Source: Chloroflexota bacterium (GTDB lineage Bacteria > Chloroflexota > Dehalococcoidia > SM23-28-2 > RBG-16-64-32). Taken from it: a DNA stretch of 8,563 nt. The translations under genes were made by a program, and so were the position numbers. The first letter of the stretch is position 1, and every line of letters begins with the position of its first letter. The notes below the pieces were generated by a model that worked only from the letters and a program-made list of their open reading frames with translations, made no database searches and was not told the origin of the DNA. Of the stretch, positions 5,878-8,563 are shown piece after piece. The stretch covers positions 1-8,563 of the forward strand of contig VBJT01000186.1 in the NCBI GenBank assembly GCA_005880075.1. The letters are read 5' to 3'.

Positions 5878-5921
5878 TGCCTCGCGCTCTGCAATTTACT
5901 ACTGCGGCGATTCGCGAGGCA
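5878..5921. promoter_or_regulatory. perfect 9-bp inverted repeat in the divergent intergenic region
   Basis: TGCCTCGCG at 5878-5886 is mirrored exactly by CGCGAGGCA at 5913-5921, with a 26-bp spacer. The left arm contains the ribosome site of the PhaJ-like gene (GCGAGG on the minus strand). The right arm overlaps a possible -35 element for the same gene. It may be a split operator, or, if transcription starts further upstream, a hairpin hiding the ribosome site. The repeat is seen directly; its function is inferred. Confidence 0.45.
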
Positions 5922-5922
5922 A
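5893..5922 (-). promoter_or_regulatory. candidate sigma70-like promoter of the PhaJ-like/SDR/MaoC/GNAT unit
   Basis: On the minus strand TTGCCT (5917-5922) is followed after 18 bp by TAAATT (5893-5898). Each matches four of six consensus positions. Transcription would start near 5886, about 12 bases before the GTG start. This A/T-rich patch is the only one in an otherwise GC-rich spacer. The match is weak and alternatives exist. Confidence 0.3.
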
Positions 5923-5990
5923 ATGGCTCCCGGTGTTTCCCCGTCCTTGCCATCCACTCTAAGACGCCGTCGACTCCCAGCAAAGGCACC

Positions 5991-6004
5991 CGCGGTTGGC
6001 CGCG
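5991..6004. other. small hairpin upstream of the MmgE/PrpD gene
   Basis: CGCGG (5991-5995) and CCGCG (6000-6004) form a 5-bp stem with a TTGG loop, immediately before TATGCT (6006-6011), a -10-like hexamer. No matching -35 element was found 16-18 bp further upstream. It may be part of the promoter region or short leader of the MmgE/PrpD gene, or chance in GC-rich DNA. Confidence 0.25.
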
Positions 6005-6022
6005 CTATGCTAACATGCCGCC

Positions 6023-7396
6023 GTGAAGATCACCCACCGGATCGCCGAATTCGTCGTCTCAACCCCGACTGCCGCCATTCCTTCCGACGCTAGAGAGCAG
6101 GCCCGACGCGCCGTCCTCGACACGCTCGGCGTCTTGCTGGCGGGCAGCCGGGGAGACGCGAGCGTCAAAGTCGCTGCGCTTGTCCGCGAGCAAGGCGGGG
6201 CACAGGACGCCGCGGTCATCGGCCACGACTTCCGCGCCCCCGCAAGTGAGGCGGCGCTCGTCAATGGTACCTCAGCCCATGCGCTCGACTTCGACGATGT
6301 CAGCGTGACGATGCGCGGGCACCCAAGCGTTCCTCTCCTTCCCGCCGTCTTCGCACTCGGGGAGAAGCTTGGCTCGAGCGGCTCTGAGCTGACCGACGCT
6401 TTTATTCTCGGTTTCGAGGTGGAGTGCAAGCTTGGCTCAATGATCGGCGGTCCCCACTACGCCCTAGGCTGGCATCCCACCGCTACCTTCGGCACCCTCG
6501 GGGCGGCGGCTGCTAGTGCTCGTCTCCTTGGTCTGGACGTCGATCGAACTCGCATGACTCTCGGCATCGGCGCATCGCTTGCCAGCGGCGCCCGGCGCAA
6601 CTTCGGCTCAATGACCAAGCCGCTTCACGCCGGCTGGGCAGCCCATAACGGCGTAACCGCCGCAACCCTGGCCTCGCGAGGCTTCACTGCCGACGGTGAA
6701 GCGCTCGAAGCGCCGGACGGCTGGCTGCACGCTGCCTCAGGAGGCGCGCCCATCGACCATTCTCTGATCGAGCGCCTCGGCGACCCCTGGGAGATTCTCT
6801 CACCCGGTATCGACGTCAAGCTCTACCCCTGCTGCTACTTTACTCATCTCTCGATCGATGCGGCGCTCGAAATTTCTGCGGAAGTCGCCCAGCGGAACGC
6901 GGAGATCGAAGGCATTCGCGTCTCCGTCAGTCCGGGTACGATGATGGTGCTGCGCAAGGAGCCCCCGGAAACAGGACTCGAGGGCAAGTTCAGCCTGGAA
7001 TACTGCGTGGCCGCCGCTCTAGTAGATAGCGATCTATCGCTTGCAACATTTGAAGACAGCGCAGTTGCCCGCCCTGAAATCCGCTCGATCATGAACCGCA
7101 TTCGCGTCATTGAAGACGGCCCTCCGGCCTCAGCACCCCTCGGTGGCAGCGCCCTCGTCCAGGTGGCGTTTGATGATGGCCGCTCGACTAGCTCGCGCCG
7201 CGTGGACATCCCGAGGGGCGCCCCGCAAAACCCGCTCTCCTGGTCGCAACTCGCCCAGAAGTTCCGGGACTGCGCAAAGCCGATTCTCGAGGGAAGCCGA
7301 GCCGAGGCCGCCATCCGGCTGATCGAGAACCTGGATGACGTGGCGAATGTCCGCGATCTCGTTGCCGCATTTCGAACGGACCCTGTGCATGCCTGA
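6023..7396 (+). CDS. MmgE/PrpD family protein (2-methylcitrate dehydratase / cis-aconitate decarboxylase superfamily)
   Basis: This 457-residue protein has the normal length of the family, with a large all-helical domain and a small C-terminal lid. The family includes 2-methylcitrate dehydratase (PrpD), which makes 2-methylaconitate in propionate degradation, and cis-aconitate decarboxylase, which makes itaconate. The conserved active-site blocks are HALDFDDVSVTMRGHPS (86-102, with Asp89, Asp92 and His100), GWHPTATFG with His151, SMTKPLHAG with Lys199 and His202, and KLYPCCYFTH with a further conserved-type His. Many genomic members are uncharacterised, so the precise reaction is open. The start is GTG at 6023 without a recognisable ribosome site; MKITHRIAEFV is the expected first helix. 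Its stop lies 8 bp inside the downstream synthetase gene. It is transcribed away from the CoA-enzyme unit. Confidence 0.92.
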   Translation: MKITHRIAEFVVSTPTAAIPSDAREQARRAVLDTLGVLLAGSRGDASVKVAALVREQGGAQDAAVIGHDFRAPASEAALVNGTSAHALDFDDVSVTMRGHPSVPLLPAVFALGEKLGSSGSELTDAFILGFEVECKLGSMIGGPHYALGWHPTATFGTLGAAAASARLLGLDVDRTRMTLGIGASLASGARRNFGSMTKPLHAGWAAHNGVTAATLASRGFTADGEALEAPDGWLHAASGGAPIDHSLIERLGDPWEILSPGIDVKLYPCCYFTHLSIDAALEISAEVAQRNAEIEGIRVSVSPGTMMVLRKEPPETGLEGKFSLEYCVAAALVDSDLSLATFEDSAVARPEIRSIMNRIRVIEDGPPASAPLGGSALVQVAFDDGRSTSSRRVDIPRGAPQNPLSWSQLAQKFRDCAKPILEGSRAEAAIRLIENLDDVANVRDLVAAFRTDPVHA

Positions 7397-8563
7397 TCCC
7401 GTTCTCTACAACACCCTCACCCGCCAAAAGGAACCGCTCTCCGATCAAAGCGTCGGTATATACGTCTGCGGTGTCACTCCCTACGACACCACTCACCTCG
7501 GCCACGCTTTTACCTACACTGCCTTCGATGTCCTTATCCGTTACCTGCGCTTCATCGGCCGGGACGTCACCTACGTCCGGAACGTGACCGACATCGACGA
7601 CGATATCCTGCTTCGAGCCAGGTCGCGAGAGATGGACTGGAAAGAACTCGGCGACAGCGAATACGCCAAGTTCACGGCGGACATGGAGCACCTCAACAAC
7701 CTCCCGCCGGAACGCGAGCCGCGCGCAACAGACCACATTCCCGACATTATCAGCATCATCGAGGCGTTAGTCACAAAACGCTGCGCCTACGCAACCGCTG
7801 GCAACGTTTACTTCGATGTCAAGAACTGCGCCCGCTTCGGAAAGCTCTGCGGTCTTTCTTATGTCGCGCAGCTGGAGCTGGCGAACGAGCGCGGCAACTT
7901 CCCGGCCGACCCGCTGAAGCGGGACCCGCTTGACTTCGTCCTCTGGCAGGCGAAGAAAGACGGCGAGCCGTCGTGGCCGTCGCCCTGGGGCGAGGGCCGG
8001 CCGGGCTGGCACATCGAGTGCTCGGCGATGAGTATGAAGTACCTCGGTGAAACCTTCGCCATACATGGCGGGGGCGGCGACCTCGTCTTCCCGCACCACG
8101 AAGCTGAGATCGCCCAGTCCGAATGCTTGACCGGCAAGCCGTTCGTCCGCTTCTGGATGCACACCGGCATGCTCTACTGCGGTGAGCACAAGATGAGCAA
8201 GTCGCTCGGCAACATGGTCTTCCTCGCCGACCTTCTCCTTGTCTGCCCGCCGGATGCCATCCGCCTCTACCTCCTGGGCCACCACTACCGTGAGCCCTGG
8301 AACCACGACCGGCGAGAACTTGCTACCGCGCGCACTCTGGCGCGTAAGCTCTCACAGGCCCTCAATGGTGGCGGTGAAGAGGCAAGCCCTGAAGACATCG
8401 AGCGCTGTGGCAGCGGCGTCCTCGCGGCGCTGACAGACGACCTTGACACAGCCAACGCTATCGAGGAGCTGCGCAAGCTAGCGTTCAGTGGGAAACCGGA
8501 AGCGCGCCGAGTCGGGCGAACCCTCGGCCAGCATGTCCTCGGCCTGACGTACCAAGACGAGAG
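7389..8563 (+). CDS. cysS: cysteinyl-tRNA synthetase-like protein (3' end outside window)
   Basis: The first 391 residues of a class I synthetase are present and open to the window edge; E. coli CysS has about 461. CysS charges tRNA-Cys using ATP and a zinc-bound cysteine. The HIGH-type motif is HLGH (36-39). The likely zinc ligands Cys27, Cys211 (IECSAM), His236 and Glu240 (FPHHEAE) are all present. The KMSKS loop is exact at 268-272. GRPGWHIECSAMSMKYLGETF, HGGG and ALTDDLDTANAI are strong CysS landmarks. The stretch VCGVTPYDTTHLGHA resembles MshC, the cysteine ligase of mycothiol synthesis, more than the CGPTVYD of typical CysS. However, the retained fourth ligand Glu240 and the GNVYFDV segment favour CysS. 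ATG 7389 overlaps the MmgE/PrpD stop by 8 bp, suggesting co-transcription. Confidence 0.87.
   Translation, partial: MPDPVLYNTLTRQKEPLSDQSVGIYVCGVTPYDTTHLGHAFTYTAFDVLIRYLRFIGRDVTYVRNVTDIDDDILLRARSREMDWKELGDSEYAKFTADMEHLNNLPPEREPRATDHIPDIISIIEALVTKRCAYATAGNVYFDVKNCARFGKLCGLSYVAQLELANERGNFPADPLKRDPLDFVLWQAKKDGEPSWPSPWGEGRPGWHIECSAMSMKYLGETFAIHGGGGDLVFPHHEAEIAQSECLTGKPFVRFWMHTGMLYCGEHKMSKSLGNMVFLADLLLVCPPDAIRLYLLGHHYREPWNHDRRELATARTLARKLSQALNGGGEEASPEDIERCGSGVLAALTDDLDTANAIEELRKLAFSGKPEARRVGRTLGQHVLGLTYQDE

Noticed and set aside
5771..5962. 63-codon plus-strand frame in the divergent region.
   Set aside because: Most of it is antisense to the PhaJ-like gene, and there is no ribosome site or recognisable motif.

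Overview
The window is a gene-dense piece of a GC-rich bacterial genome, roughly 60% GC by eye, with no gene-free stretch over 150 bp. Several genes read like enzymes from environmental Chloroflexota or other high-GC soil and marine bacteria. Examples are SucCD-like ligases, hotdog-fold hydratases, a short-chain dehydrogenase (SDR) and an MmgE/PrpD protein. The lineage is an inference, because no rRNA or other decisive marker is present. No mobile element, CRISPR array, tRNA or phage gene was seen.

Layout. (1) Positions 1-2881, plus strand, form one probable transcription unit. It runs from the tail of a SucC-like acyl-CoA ligase beta subunit to a DUF1330 protein whose ATG directly follows the upstream stop, then a SucD-like alpha subunit 2 bp later. 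After 54 bp comes an alpha/beta hydrolase, then an NTF2/SnoaL-like protein, then a tiny single-cluster ferredoxin-like protein in an ATGA overlap. (2) Positions 2885-5874, minus strand, form a second unit in the order PhaJ-type hydratase, SDR, two-domain MaoC hydratase resembling mesaconyl-CoA hydratase, and a RimJ/RimL-type acetyltransferase. The two units converge with a 3-bp gap. (3) From 6023, plus strand, an MmgE/PrpD protein overlaps the start of a cysteinyl-tRNA synthetase-like gene that runs off the window. A 148-bp divergent intergenic region (5875-6022) separates units 2 and 3.

Functional reading. The ligase can activate an organic acid to its CoA thioester. The two MaoC enzymes hydrate or dehydrate enoyl-CoA compounds, the SDR can oxidise or reduce a hydroxy/keto intermediate, and the MmgE/PrpD protein belongs to a family that handles branched tricarboxylates such as 2-methylcitrate and cis-aconitate. 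Together these suggest catabolism of short branched or dicarboxylic acids through CoA esters, but no substrate is proven by the sequence.

No clearly new large system was found. The items most worth checking are the DUF1330 gene wedged between the two ligase subunit genes, the reduced four-cysteine ferredoxin, the two-domain MaoC protein with an intact N-terminal Asp/His motif, the CysS protein with a MshC-like HIGH region, and three non-coding signals: a 9-bp inverted repeat in the divergent promoter region, a short ACAACYG array, and an intercistronic hairpin.
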